Source: Discostella pseudostelligera (Eukaryota; Bacillariophyta; Thalassiosirophyceae; Thalassiosirales; Thalassiosiraceae). From it: a stretch of 16,723 nt of DNA. Positions 16,677 through 16,723 of this stretch are shown piece after piece. The notes under the pieces are model-generated. The model was not told the origin of the DNA, searched no databases, and worked only from the letters and a program-made list of their open reading frames with translations. The position numbers and the translations under genes were made by a program. How positions within the stretch are numbered: the stretch's first letter is position 1; the number at the start of each line of letters is the position of its first letter. Where the stretch lies: assembly GCA_036940085.1 (NCBI GenBank), contig JALLBK010000869.1, positions 1 to 16,723 of the forward strand, read 5' to 3'.

Positions 16677-16698
16677 CGTCGTCGGGGGCTTCGGCCAT
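16636..16698 (-). other. Short upstream ORF overlapping the Tim17-like start
   Basis: An ATG in strong context (gacgATGGCC) opens a 20-codon frame ending in TGA at 16636. It overlaps the main start at 16676 in a different frame. It could be a regulatory uORF, the start of a spliced N-terminus, or lie outside the transcript. Confidence 0.35.
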
Positions 16699-16723
16699 CG
16701 TCACGAGCAACGAGCACGAGGAG

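Overview
This is a gene-dense piece of a eukaryotic nuclear genome, most likely from a diatom (stramenopile) and possibly a centric one. The evidence is: short GT-AG introns of 78-96 bp that interrupt conserved domains at sensible positions; start codons often in A/C-rich leaders; acidic, Ser- and Asp-rich low-complexity insertions in conserved proteins; mitochondrial proteins encoded with N-terminal presequences; and a tandem-EGF single-pass membrane protein of a kind common in diatoms. The diatom assignment is inferred from style, not from a marker gene. I see no tRNA, rRNA, transposon or CRISPR array.

Layout, left to right: (1) a minus-strand membrane protein with two EGF-like repeats (58-1209). 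(2) A divergent promoter with twin TGACGTCA palindromes (1411-1428), then PTPA, the PP2A activator (1489-3207, one intron). (3) A Dbp5/DDX19-type DEAD-box RNA helicase (3511-5432, two introns). (4) A 639-bp intergenic region with a six-copy array (5571-5876), each copy pairing a CCACGTGG-type palindrome with an E2F-like GGCGGGA site, followed by a CAA-rich leader and a DnaJ/DnaJ-X co-chaperone (6072-7943). (5) A minus-strand mitochondrial ribosomal protein bL27 (8368-8817), divergent from (6) a large protein joining a Cas4/RecB-like PD-(D/E)XK nuclease with a DUF2779-type RNase H-fold 3'-5' exonuclease (9082-11520). (7) A minus-strand cytidine-deaminase-fold protein (11572-13047). (8) Mitochondrial ETF-ubiquinone oxidoreductase (13322-15527, one intron). 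(9) A minus-strand Tim17/22/23-like membrane protein (15651-16676).

The genes do not form one pathway. Several are housekeeping functions: mRNA export, phosphatase activation, chaperoning, mitochondrial translation and electron transfer. The strongest pattern in the non-coding DNA is the recurrence of E2F-like motifs (TTTGGCGGGA, TTCCCGCC, TTTCGCGC) upstream of DBP5, the DnaJ gene, the bL27m/nuclease pair and the deaminase/ETF-QO pair. In the DnaJ upstream region the motif is built into the tandem composite array. The most unusual protein is the fused nuclease/exonuclease, whose architecture is best known from uncharacterised bacterial proteins. No new multi-gene system could be demonstrated; the composite promoter array and the nuclease fusion are the best leads.
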